DNA of 64,000 bases from Pocillopora verrucosa. Its lineage: Eukaryota; Cnidaria; Anthozoa; Scleractinia; Pocilloporidae. The stretch covers positions 7,267,440-7,331,439 of the forward strand of contig NC_089320.1 of the NCBI RefSeq assembly GCF_036669915.1, in the 5' to 3' direction. Shown piece after piece: positions 45,019-57,140 of this stretch (positions are counted from its first letter, which is position 1; each line of letters opens with the position of its first letter). The translations under genes were made by a program, and so were the position numbers. A model generated the notes under the pieces. That model was not told where the DNA came from, searched no databases, and saw nothing but the letters and a program-made list of their open reading frames with translations.

Positions 45019-48000
45019 TTAATTGACAGATTTCCTATCTCTTCTATACCGCCTAAGCGGGGAGTGAATTTCGGGAGATAATTCTAACGCCGCACCTTCG
45101 TAATCGTTTCTAGAGTTGCTCATAATAACACCCGAAGATGGGGCACGAGTAGAGGATGGCAGTCCATGAGATTTGCTTCGTTCCCTAGAGTTCGTATGTG
45201 AGGCCGACCTCGTTCCTCTCTTCGATGATCGGGGATACTTCGCCTCTTCCGATAATTGATCGATTTGTTGACGGGGAAACGTATCTACGGTTGATCCCTC
45301 TGTGTCAGTGGATGGTAGAGGTGGTTCGTTTCGTCGGATAGCTTCGGTGTAACGGTCGATTTTACGAAGAGATTTTCCCAGCATACTGCGAAGGTTGTTC
45401 GCGTCCTCTTCGACTGCTTGGAGTGATTTGCCTAAAGACTGCCGAACCTCTCGTATTTCATCGCTTTTTATGGCAGCCTTGTTACTTTGCACCATTTTCT
45501 GCTCTCGTTCATTGTGGAGTTCAGTTTGGAGGAAAGTAACCTAGAACATAAATTAAAAAGCCTAATTGATTTCACTGTTTTATAGCGAAAAACACTGCTG
45601 AGATCTAGAGACAAATAAGGGAACAGAGATGGAGTCTCCTAATCCAGTTCGTACGATGTATATCAACTCCCACAGTGAATGGTCATGTGACGTCAGGATA
45701 TCAAACAAATTAATTAAAAGACTCTACATACGGTCAGGTTGAAACTTTCCAAATAATTACCTGCTTCTCCAAAGCCTCCAGCTTTGCCTTGTACGATCTT
45801 TCTCGCTTCTCGGAAGTCTTCTGTGTTTTTTCCAGCGTCAAATGTGATCTTTTCGCCTCTTTCTCCAATTCTTGTTGCTGTTTCTCTGTTATTTCTAGTA
45901 AGCTATAGACAGAAAAGAAAAACGGACGGAAGAAGTGTTTAAAGAATGACTACCAATTGTAATTAATTGTCATTGGAACAGATGACTGACCGTATGACTG
46001 GCGGACTGACTGACTGACAAATGCATTGAGTCACTGTATGACTGGCCGCCTGACTGATGAACCGACAATTGTAATAAGTCACTGTGTAACTGGGTTGCTA
46101 GCAGACTGAAAATTGTGCTGAATTGCTGTTTGACGGCTGTCGATAACTGACTACTGAAATGCATCAGGCTGACTACTTTACTGAGAGACTCTCCACCTCT
46201 TAGTTTACTCACTGAAGGACAGACTAACTTGTTAAAGAAGACCTATTACCTTTCCGTGTGTTTGACTTGGACCAGTTGAAGCTCCTTTTCTAATGACTCT
46301 ACTCTTTCTTTTAACTCTAGGTTTTCCTTTGCCGCCTCACTCAGCGTTCTGTTGAGAGCTTCTTTCTCTTGATTCGACTCGAAGAAGGATTCTTCAAACT
46401 CCAATCTTTCTCTCTGGAGCTTATCAAGCGTCTTTTTAAGAGCATGGACGTCTTTGCCAATGCGCAAGTTGCTTTTTTCCAGATCTTTCTTCTCAGCCTC
46501 GAAGGAAGAATTTGTTTTATGTAGAGAAGAGTTCTCGCTTTTGAGAGCATGAGTTTCACTCTCCAGGTCTTGCAGTTTAACGAGAAGTTCATCTTCATGC
46601 TGTTGACGCTGCATCAGGAGACCTTTTACGTGTTTTACTTGATTTTCGAAGTCATTTATCCGCAGTTCAGCCTCCTCTCTGGTTTTCTCCAAGAAACTGA
46701 CTTTTTCAGCCAACATACGGTTTTCATTCTTGCAATCTTTCACCGTTTCGCGAAGTGCTACCACTCTCTCGTGTTGCAAACGCTTGTCGCCTTCTGAGCT
46801 TTCAAGAGACCGCTGAAGTTGAGCAATGTGGTCTTGTAAGTTTTGTGAGCTGCAATTGCTTTCACTCAGAGAAACCGACAAAGCCTGTACCTTTTCTTTT
46901 AGCCGCGTCTCCTCTTCTTCCCCTTTGGAAACAGCACTGTTTAGTTTCTGAATTGCAAGGTTTAAACTGGACACATTGCTTTCCAATTCTTGATTTGCTT
47001 TTAAAGCAGCACTCAACCTTTCACGTAGTTCTCTATTTTCAGCCTCCGCATCTTGTTGAACACGCTTCTGCCTTTGCAATTCGCCATCCAAGGCTTTCAG
47101 CTTTAACTCGTTCTTCGTTAGTTCTCCGGATGAAGATTCCATTTGGGCCCTCAATGTGTGCTTTTCGCTTTTCAGTCTTTTCTCTGTTTCCTGAAGCTCT
47201 CTAATCTTCTCTTGTTGCTGCTTCCTCTCGCTTTCCGACAGGCCCAATGTACCTTCCAACATTTGCAATTTTTCATTCATGCCATTTCGTTCTCGCTCAA
47301 CCTTTTGAATTGCCTCCTCCTGAAAACAGAAAAGCAGCAGTCTCTAGACTTTTTGTCTTAACTAACCGCAGTTTCATTGTTCTTCAAGGAGGTGCTAAAT
47401 TGTCAACGAAGGTAAAATTTAAGTCTCTAAAAGGTAGTTTACCACCTCAGTTTCCAAGGCGTTCAGACCTAGAGCATGCTACTATAGAAAGTTATCCCCC
47501 TGCAGGTCCCTCCCCCCACCCACACTCACACGCACACTGGTGAATTATTGGTGCCCATTTACACGCCCAGGGGGAGAGAAGCACCGTGGTGATAAAGCGT
47601 CTCCCCCAAGAAAACAGTACAATAAACCAGCCCTGAGGTACTAAACGTGAACCGTGCGGCCAACTAATCCTTTACCAATTTGTAGAAACGTTCTTTTTCC
47701 TAATACGTAATGTGTACATGTGTTAATGACTTATTCAAACTTTTCTTACACCTGACACCGAAAAAAGTATTCACCTCACCTGCAACGTAAGTGCAGTCTC
47801 TGAGCTGTTCAATCTTTCTTCCAGTAGTCTTTTCTGTTCTCTTAATTCGTTCATTTCCTGATGAACAGCTCGCAGTTTTCCGTCCAGAGCCGCTCTTTCT
47901 TCCTCCAACTTAGCCACAGAATTCTGCAAACTGTCCACTTTCACTGAACTCTCCTCTTTCTTTCTCTCGGCGTCTTTCAGGTTGTGTAGCAGCTCACTTA

Positions 48001-51000
48001 AGGACGATTTCACAGCGTCCGGATCAATGTCATCCGATGAGTCATCTATCAAAGGGAACAAAACAGTGTCAGTGTTATGGAGCAGAATCTTAGATTTGTG
48101 CTTTCAGTGTCACGAATGAGGCATTTATTGAGCTGAGTTAGGTAGCTCAGATGCTTAGGCTTCAGCTGAATTCTTCGATGTCTTAGTAATGTTCTGTCTC
48201 AACAATAAAACTGACGGGTTCAACAGCTCTTGTCATCAGTCACTTCATTGCAATGTATGTGTGTGTGAAACCCCCACAGCTTCTTCAACCCAGGCGAGGC
48301 GATATGACATATATATGCCTAAAGGTCCCCGATCCTCTTTGAAATATCTTAACCTAAACAAGAAGAAAACCACCTGTTTGAGCTTCAAACTAGACATACC
48401 TGAGCCCGATCTTGGTCGCCCTCGGTATGATCTTTGGTTCTTCTTCGGACTACCCTCGGTTGGCGAGGTAGGTCGGGACTGGGATCGTAAGCCAAGTGAT
48501 CTTCGAAGAATTGAGTAAAGACTTGAAAGCTTAAATTCTAATTCATTTTTAGAAGCTTCAACTCGAGATAGTTGAGATTCCAGAGCGCTAATTCTTCCAT
48601 CATTTCCAGACAGCTGAGCTTTGTAATTTTCCCGGTCAAATGTCGTTTGTTCGAGAAGATTCTCCATTTCTCTCATTTTACTTCTGGCTTTCTGCTCAAA
48701 CTGTTTGAACTCCTCTATCTGAGCTTGGTAATCTTTCTCTCGACTCGCAAAGGTGTCCTCTGCTTCTTTGATCCTTTAATACCAGGCAAAATTTATCAGT
48801 TAAGCAAGGGACTCTGAGATACTTCGAAGTTTGAGAGCGTGACGGCTACATCGTAAAAGCTGAGTTACACTCTATAAAGTGGTACAGGTTTCAGTTCCGG
48901 TCAAAATTTATTGTGAGGTATAAATATGATAGAAGGGAACTTAAATGGGATTAGGTACAGTGATGGTTTGTAGTCTGAGAAGGATTTGCAACTAGATTGA
49001 AGTGACAGAGGAAGCCTTGAAAGTCTTTAAGTATAGTATGGTTTGATTTATAGGTTGACAGAACTTTTGGCTGTGCATGCAAAAGCTAAAAACCTAAAGT
49101 AAGTATGTGCAAGTTTCTTTCCTTACCTTCTTTGTAGTTTCGCCCCATTCTGTTTTGCCTCCTCCTTCTCGCTCTCCACTTGCAGTATACTTTGTTTTAA
49201 GTTATACGCCTCATGTCGTAACTCTTCGCGTAAAGATTCCTCATGTGCCAGCCTCTCTTGAAGATCTGAAGCTTCTCTCTTCCCCATCAGACACTCGCTG
49301 CTGAGAATCTTTACTTGACGCAATGCCTCTTGCAGTTCTCGCCTAGTCTCGGCGCGCTCCGCCTCGAACTCGTTCACTCGGCTACGAAGATCGTTCGCCT
49401 CCCCAGTGAGGCTCGTACGACTATCGTCGCACACTCTAAATTTGTTCTCGAGTTCGTCCAGAGCACGTTTAGTCTCAGCCCGCTCGCTTTCAGTCTGTTT
49501 TACTTTCTCTCGCAGCTCTTCACAGGTCTTTTGAAATGCATTCTTTTCAATTTCTTCGTCTTTGATTTGTCTTCTGAGCGCCATGTTTTCCTTTCTTTGA
49601 GACTCTTTAGCTTCCTCGCACTCCCGCATTTTCCTGTGCGCATCCATGAGGTCCCTCCGCACGCTGTCACGAGTCTCTTCTGCCATGTTGAGCTGCATCT
49701 TTAGCGCTTTGATTTCTCGTTCTGCATTGTCTCGGTTTTTTATTGCTTCCATCAATTGCTCCTTCGCACTATTTCCGTTCTGGTAATGCGTTGGGGAACT
49801 GAAATTACAGTTGAAGTTACCATTAAGTCAGTCCAACTGACAGGTCTTTAAGATCTACCTTCTATGCGAATAATAATGAAAGCGGAAACTATTCTGCTCA
49901 TAAACATCGTGCTGTGCGGCAAAATCATAACGTAAAAAGAAAATCCACAACTGTCTTAATAGTTGCATACGTCACGTAACATGCACAAACTGTACACACC
50001 TCATGATGTCCTCGCTGAGCCCTATTGAATATTCCTAAAACAAGAGAGAAGAAGTGAGTGTCGGTTTACGCAATATTTCCCCTTTAAAGGGCATAGAAAC
50101 CTCAATATCAATTAATGAGGAGTACATTTTGTAATCTTCCAACAGCAAATAATAGCAAATCTTTTATTGCTCAGATAAAGAGGTATCACTGTGAAATAAG
50201 AACAATGTTAGTTATAATTAACAGGGAATTTTTAAAAACATAGTTTGAACATTATTGGAGGAACCGTGAGGTTTCTGAGCTCGCCCTTAGGTTCCACTAA
50301 TTTCAAGCCATTTTTTTCACTAAAAAAAACAGTAGGAGATTAGCTCGATATCACTATTGTAGTTATGTCTGCCTGCGAGGTAACGTTCTCCACGCGAGAT
50401 GCCACGCGCGAGAACTTAAGCACTTTATGTGAGCGAATATCAACGGATATCTGAAAGTAAGCAGCATGTTTTTTCTCCATGACATAGCTACCAAACAACA
50501 AAAATTTTTACAAAAATCTACAGTCAAGCGTGAGAGACGTCAAAACGACATTTACTCAAGTTAATTGCTTTGTCACACAACTTTCGGAAATGTCAGTGAA
50601 CAAGATTTCTCCTGATATTGTCCCTTATGTGAAAAGTATCAAGAAAAGGCAATAGCTAAGTTTTAAGCATAAAAGAAGTTCTTTTTGAGTTTTCCGTGAT
50701 AACGCCCGCTTGCATAGACTAGATTGTAGAACAAGCTTTAGCTAAGCTTCTGGGATCTTAACTGCTCATTACTCATTTCTGCACAGTAGTAGTCAGATAA
50801 CCGACAAGTTCGAAAAGAAGACCTTTGAGAATCTTCGTTGAGGCTAAAGGAATTGCCTTTCTCCACCGCCATCATTAACCACTGATCGATTTAAAGTGTT
50901 GCCAGGCAAAGTGAAAACAGATCTCAAAAACGTTGGACACCAGAGCGGTTCGCTCAAAAGTTTCAAATCTAGACATGCATTAACAAAAAATAATAAAAGT

Positions 51001-52158
51001 GCTGAACAGGCGTCTAAAAACATGTCAAGTGTTTTCTCAGAGCTCACCTCTTCAAATTTTCACTCACCTTTAGAAATATGCAAGTCTTGTTTTCTTTAAA
51101 AAGGGTTGAAAAAAATTATTACCTAAAGAACACTGAAATTTCAAGGTTCAATAACTCGTTTCATCAGGACAAGAAACCGTTATGCATATCTTCGCGCGAT
51201 ATGTAAATCATTGAACGCCAAGCTTTTATGTGTTGTTTTCCTTTGTTTTCGATGTCACAAGGGGTTACGCTTGAAAGAAAGTTATGAAATTTGAATTTTT
51301 TTGACGAAAGAAAAATAAAGATAGCGGCAAACTTGAAAGCTGTGGTACGGAAGATCGAACTAGGACGTACGCACTCGACAGGTTAAACTGAAATGAACTT
51401 AATCCCTTGCAATAAGTTAACTTTACTTTGTTGTCAAAATATAGATTGTGGTGTTCATGCTGATCATGACTTGTTAGGAATCTCGATTTAGATTGAAAAG
51501 TAAACACTGATAACCTAAAATAAACTATGTACTGATTTTTGAGCAAATAGATAAAAAGGAAAGTCGATCGTATGCGAGGTAGCACTTCATTGTCAATGAT
51601 ATTAAGAGAGGTGTTCAAATAATATCATGAAAAGTCTACTATTCAAGTAGTTGTTATAGCGATACTCTATTCGTAGACCAAGCTATTATAGTTACTAAAA
51701 ATACGTTCATTTTCTTTGGCGTGTGAAACGTGATAAAGAGCTGGGTTGCAGGTCAATTCCGCTGAATTAGAAACGCACAAGCCTTTGTTCACTATCAGAC
51801 GGCTGAACAAAGTTAACAATTGATCAAAATATATTTTTTCGATGAACGATGACCTAAAGTCACATTCCTTTGCGACGTGGGTCGAAGCACCGTGTGCTCC
51901 TTTCAAATCTTTATCTATAGCCTCTTTGGCGTAACGTTTTATTTTAGTTTGATGTGCATATTGCGCTTAAAACTGTCCAGCTTTGAGATGATATGTCCGT
52001 TATTAATGTAATCATACCTTACTTATTCCGTTCTCTTTGGGAATCTTGACGACCCCTTTATCTGGGCTAAAATCATCCTGATCAAACCCAGCAGAGTGGT
52101 AACCATTAAGGACCCGAGCTTCGGGTAAAATCTCGCGAGAGTAGCTATCATCGGACAT
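45019..52158 (-). CDS. rootletin-like coiled-coil protein (C-terminal half only)
   Basis: Eight exons on the minus strand: 52158-52018, 50034-50000, 49798-49127, 48773-48400, 48045-47780, 47319-46250, 45902-45761, 45540-45019. Every junction is GT-AG and every phase agrees, giving 3222 bases and 1073 residues. Almost the whole protein is heptad coiled coil. It matches the second half of rootletin (CROCC), the structural filament of the ciliary rootlet: DPDAVKSSLSELLHNLKDAE at about residue 415, LNSAVSKGEEEETRLKEKV in exon 6, and IGKDVHALKKTLDKLQRERL near residue 780. A Ser/Pro/Arg linker (RSQSRPTSPTEGSPKK) lies at about 375-405 and a Ser/Arg-rich tail at 985-1073. Human rootletin is about 2000 residues; the N-terminal half is absent. 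Exon 1 has a CACGCAG acceptor five bases before the ATG, so upstream exons exist or are possible beyond 52170; none is seen in the window. Confidence 0.88.
45980..46075. repeat. degenerate GACT/ACTG repeat in intron 6
   Basis: Imperfect runs of GACTGACTGAC and related units lie in the intron between exons 6 and 7 of the rootletin-like gene. The short ORF here is a by-product. Confidence 0.6.
47470..47640. repeat. C-rich, CA-rich repeat in intron 5
   Basis: A stretch with CCCCCTGCAGG, CCCTCCCCCC, a CACACTCACACGCACAC tract and GCCCAGGGGGAGAGAAGC is compositionally different from the rest of the intron. It is probably a transposon-derived fragment; the family is not identified. Confidence 0.4.
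50035..52017. other. long first intron of rootletin-like gene
   Basis: About 2 kb between exons 1 and 2. No alternative exon with matching phase was recognised. Short ORFs on both strands are not supported. Confidence 0.5.
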
Positions 52159-54400
52159 CTTGCCTGCGTGAAAGACGAGGTCAGTTTGACACGTCAATAA
52201 AAAGAAAAGCAAACAGCTGTGACGTTGTAAAATATTTCTAAATGTCAGTCAGCTTTTCAGTCATGCGCTCTATCTTGCGTAAGCCTTTTTTAAAAGGTGA
52301 CTTTGAGTCAAATTTCAATCGTAAAATGTGTTAAATCATCTCACGGAGAGGCAAAATTCGTTTTTCCCCCTGACTTAGTGTACTCGCGCGCTATTCCGTT
52401 AAAATTCAAATAAGTTCATAGTTTATGCTCCAGTGACAAATTCAAATAAACTCAGTTCACAGACTACTGCCCACTGGACATCACACTTACTGAGGTTTCT
52501 TTAAACATCCAATCAGAGAGCTAAACTTCAAGGGCCATTGAATGTTAACGAAACAGCAATTATAACAACTGCCAGAAATTAACCTGGTTGCGTTTATTTG
52601 AACACAGAGCTAAAAACTAAATGTAAATTACTATGTAAATGGTTGGCACCAGATGTCTGCTCAGAAACTTCCCTTTACCGGTAAAAATATTATACACTGA
52701 CAAAAATTGACTCTTCTTTTATTTTTTAACTTTCAGGCCGAACTTTTCGGCCGGATAAGTTTTAGGGTATTTCATTATGTCAAGGTTTTAAGTCGATTCC
52801 CTTCGGTCAGCTTAAATCTATTTGCTGTGAGGCGAATTGAGGCGTTTGCAAAAGACTTGTATTCCCTGAGAAGGACCAAAAGGTATCAATGTGGTTAAGG
52901 AAATAAGTAAAAACTTAACAAGTCCTCGTGGGAATAATTATTTATTGACACCGATAAACTAAAACATCATATCGAAATAACTGCTTAAACTTTATATCGC
53001 CATTCAGATGATGACAACTGACAAAGTTCTTTCTTTAAATGTCACTGTAACAATTCTAAAATCAACGAGAAAGACGTTGCAAAGACATTTTCTTATTTGT
53101 TATCATCATTCGTGACGGTATTCATATTTTGAAATGTAATGAACTTTTATACTTACCGGTTGGACCGAAACCGCAAGAGCGTTAAAGGTCGTGCTATAAT
53201 TATCGTATTTAGGGATTTAGCGACCCAAAGATGAATCAAAACAGGCTTATCGTTCAGCGATATCCGGTAGAAAACATAAAAATATCGAGTGGTGACGCGA
53301 AAAAGAGTTCCTTCACGCAAGGGGTTTCAGCAAGCGAAAAAGTACAAGGTGCCACACCAATATTTGTTCACTAGAATACAACATAACAAGCCACGCGAGG
53401 AAGTTCAATAGTAGTTTATTTGGTTATGCAAATTAGCACGATCCTAGGACAACGATAGCTTTCTTTGTCTATGATTTACACGCCAGAAAATAGGCCAGAA
53501 GATTATTCAAATATGCTCAAGTCGTTAACGCCCAAAGTCAGAATGATGCAAAAAGTAGTACAATCTCTTAACACACCGTTGTTTGAGTGAAAGTACAGTT
53601 TTCACTCATCTTCTTTAGGAGTCTGAAACCCCAGCAGTGTTTAAACACCTGCTTTAGTAAATAAAAACACCATGAAAGTATTGCTGTTGACATTCTTGTC
53701 ATCACAGTTAGAAATATAATAACTACTCTTAAATTATAGGGCGCTAACGTTCAACAGTTTCCACTTTCACTGTCTGCTCTTGATACATTTTCAAACTTTT
53801 CTGCCAATTGTGTACAGTTGTTGCTGTTTTGAGGGTGATAATCATGTCGATAAAGTTTACACCTGTGTTCGTGAATAGTAATCGGCTAACCTAACCACGC
53901 AAGAGCCGTTTATCAGTGGCTTAAGCAAAATGTATCCAAAAACTCCTTTCTTAGTTAATTCAGTACTTGTGAAGCTTATTTGCATGGGGTAAGAAAGATT
54001 TTGCTGATTTGAAGAGACCGTGGACTTACACTTCACCTGTAAGCCGGTAGCGGTTAGATTTCCATATTTAATGAATAATCGTCGTTGCTAAGAAAAGATT
54101 TTAGAGAGGCCAAGATGGAAATTAATCTGTTGCCATTTTGCAGCCACTTTATATATAATTATAACCTCTCTACGTTCTCCACAAGACAGCGCTATGATCT
54201 CCCAAGATTACACAAACCCTAACGTGAAGCTCTCGGGATCCCGGGGAGGGGAAAGTTCTCTTCTAGCTATAAATAAATTAATGACCTTTAGGGAGTCATT
54301 TCAGTATGTTCAGCCATAGCATTGAAGTAGAAATTACGAAGAGGCAAGTGAGGTAACTTAACAGAAAACCGTCAACAATGAAATTGCGAGTAAATTCTGA
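52159..54400. other. 5' flank or upstream intron of rootletin-like gene
   Basis: No coiled-coil coding sequence is seen. If the gene has a coding N-terminal half, its exons are not in this stretch. Confidence 0.4.
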
Positions 54401-54474
54401 TATTCAGTTGAATGACAAATAAATTATGAATAGCTCTTCAAGAAGGCTAACCATGCAAAAACGAAAACAAAGAG

Positions 54475-54560
54475 ACTGAAGGAAAGAGGGAAAGAAAGAA
54501 AAACTATAGAAAGGAAGGAGGAAAGAAAGAGAGAGAAAGACTAAAAGACTGAATGAACGA
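54475..54560 (+). repeat. polypurine (GGAAA) tract
   Basis: Almost uninterrupted A/G sequence made of GAAAG and GGAAG units (with an internal CTAT). The opposite-strand Ser/Phe/Leu ORF is its antisense. Confidence 0.7.
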
Positions 54561-56914
54561 GTGAAGGTAAGTCGAAAGGTATGAAAAAGCAAACGGGATT
54601 ACATGCCTAAAGAAACATTTTACGATCAATTCCGAAATCAGGGCGAGGACAATTTTTTTCTTAAAGTTTTTCTTTGTCCTGTAACAACTTTAAAACAAGG
54701 AAAGTTACGCGTTTATCCGTACATATGGCTCAACTTGAAAACATCTTTGACGCCCGAATACCGCCATAAGTTCTGAAAGGTCTCTCGATGCATATCCATG
54801 TTTTGAGGAGAACATTCATTTATTCCAGAGAAACTCAAGGAAATTAAAAATCAATCCATGGCCACTGAGTCTGTCTTTTTTCCAAGAATTATTTCTTACT
54901 CCTTCTATGACTTCTATCTATCTCTGTTCTCCAATAATACCGACAGGAAAAAGCGAATGAGATTGAATACAAGCCGGAAAGACCACATTTTTATTACCGG
55001 CTTCGGCAAATGTTTTACATATTTTGGTGAGAATTGAAGAGTGAGGTTATCGTGTCATCTCGGCAGCTTTTGTTTGTTATTTTTGCGTTTAAAGCCAGTT
55101 GACCTGCAGCAAACAAATCGAGAGATAAACTTGACATTGAGGTTTCTGCTTAACTGCATTTGCCCAGCAGTAGTGCAGTTTATACAAGAACGCTCTAATA
55201 ACTCTACCAAATACAGAGCTGGTACGTTCGCCAACAGCTCTTTTTCAGAACTTATTCACAGATGACGAGGGATAACTTTTTAAATGCCTTTCCTTCGTGT
55301 AAGAAAAATTGATAGAACGATGGCGCCACGATGGCTCACCAGCATTTCCACCTTTAATGTGGCATGCACTTCTCGTTGGCAGCCGGCGTTGATCACGACC
55401 TACTACAAAGTGACCCCTATTATATCGTGACGCAAATTCTATATCTAACATCCACGCCGCACAAAATTTCAAAGCTTTAAATGTTGCACATACATCCAAC
55501 AGCGAGAAAATTGCACCCTCTACCGGCACTTAATTCCCCCAGTCCCTGTCCAACCTCTAATCGAACAAGGAAGCCCCTGTGTTTCTCTCGCGTGATCCTC
55601 TTTGGAGGATTTGAAATCAATAGGTCGTGTAATAGGAAAGATCTAATGTACATCTTCTTTAGACTACTGACATATCTGTTACTCTAGAACCTACCACTTC
55701 ACTAGATTATCATGTGTGTTAATTAATCTCAGACTCCTAAGGAAGGGTTGAAAATCCATTTAATTTGGTAACTGGATTTGGCATCTTAGAAACATCTATA
55801 TTTCAACAAACCATCTTGTTTACACGGGAACGCGGCTTGCATAAATTTATTTAGAGATGAACTCAAAGAAACTATAGTGGACATGAAATAACAGTTTTTC
55901 CTAGGACATCGTGCAACACAAGATTTATAGCACGATCTTTCAGTCAATAAGTGTTTTGTATTCTTCCCTTTCTACCCATAGTTCAAGAAGAAGGTCATTT
56001 ATGTTGAATCAATTTAAATAACAACTCAAGAGTCTTTCAGTCTGGTATCCTGTTTTTTGTTATTTCAAAATACTATCATTGACAAGTTTACAAATGATGT
56101 TTAAGGTGTTTAGTAATCAGTTGAATTCCACGACTTGTGAAACTTAAACTGAATTTCTTAAGGGGGGCGTTACATAAATGACAATTCTTAATCTAAGTAT
56201 TGTTTGTGTCCATCAGAGCTTTAAAACTAGATACAAAAGATGTCTGAAAGAAGATATTAAAATAGGGAACGTCACTTTTGTAATCGATTTTGGATCAGCT
56301 AATTTGAGCACGTAGGAGATTCAAAAACTGTTAGACAATTAGCCTTCTTGGCTCTTATTACAAAGACAGAGTGACATGATAAACATTATACAGTAGTATC
56401 TATAAACCTACTAGAGCATAGGGCAAGTCATTTCAAGAATCTGCACGCATCTCGACCACAAACAAAGCACTAATAGTAATCTTGCACGCAGCTGAAAAAA
56501 AAAAAAAAGAATCGTAGAGAGCAAGAACGAACACTTCTTCATAATTCTTCGAGCGCTGATGATTGAAATCGAACACTGATATCCGGAAGTCAAGCTTGTC
56601 CTAGCGAAGGAGATTGTTTCAGATACAGTGGGAAAATCTCAGACCTTTCTTTGGTGAGTAGTTACGAAAATTCAAGAAATCTTTAAGACTTATGTACAGA
56701 AAGATATTGTTTTACTAATGAAAGTCGCGTAGAATTTACAATTCTCACCGTAGAGCCATCGGCGTTACAGTGAAGAGAGACGAACGTTCAATTAATTCAA
56801 ACATACATTGGTTAAGTTCCCTTAGCATCCATTTCCAAAGCTCAATGATGCCACGCATTTGAAATAATCATGCCCTTTTCTTGCCCCTGTGGTTTTGTAA
56901 CTCGTTACTATAGT
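54561..56914. other. intergenic, nothing recognised
   Basis: Several short ORFs on both strands (55041-55265, 55245-55529, 55481-55687), none with domain or splice support. Confidence 0.4.
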
Positions 56915-57140
56915 TTAAGATAATAAAGCATCGGGGACACCAAATTTGACCCGAAACAGGAAAGCCTCCTGAGATACAGTTGGTCGACGCACTCTTGCCA
57001 CTTCAATTTGGAAGTATTCAAGGTAAATTCCAACAACCTTTGTGAGTTTATCGGCGCCAAGTTTTCCTACTATGAGTTTTACATCACTGGCTAACTCATC
57101 GGCGTCATCAGTGTGTGTAATCATCATGTCATGGTAACGC
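56915..57140 (-). CDS. putative terminal exon, unknown protein
   Basis: On the minus strand a TTTAAG acceptor is followed by an open segment of 75 codons in phase: MMITHTDDADELASDVKLIV, then GADKLTKVVGIYLEYFQIEV, ending FGVPDALLS-stop. Composition and the amphipathic pattern are protein-like and unlike the flanks. No upstream exon was found, so it could also be a decayed fragment. No family is recognised. Confidence 0.4.

Noticed and set aside
46549-47543. Long plus-strand ORFs opposite the rootletin-like gene
   Set aside because: Antisense shadows of biased coiled-coil codons; the minus-strand exons have correct splice sites and phases.
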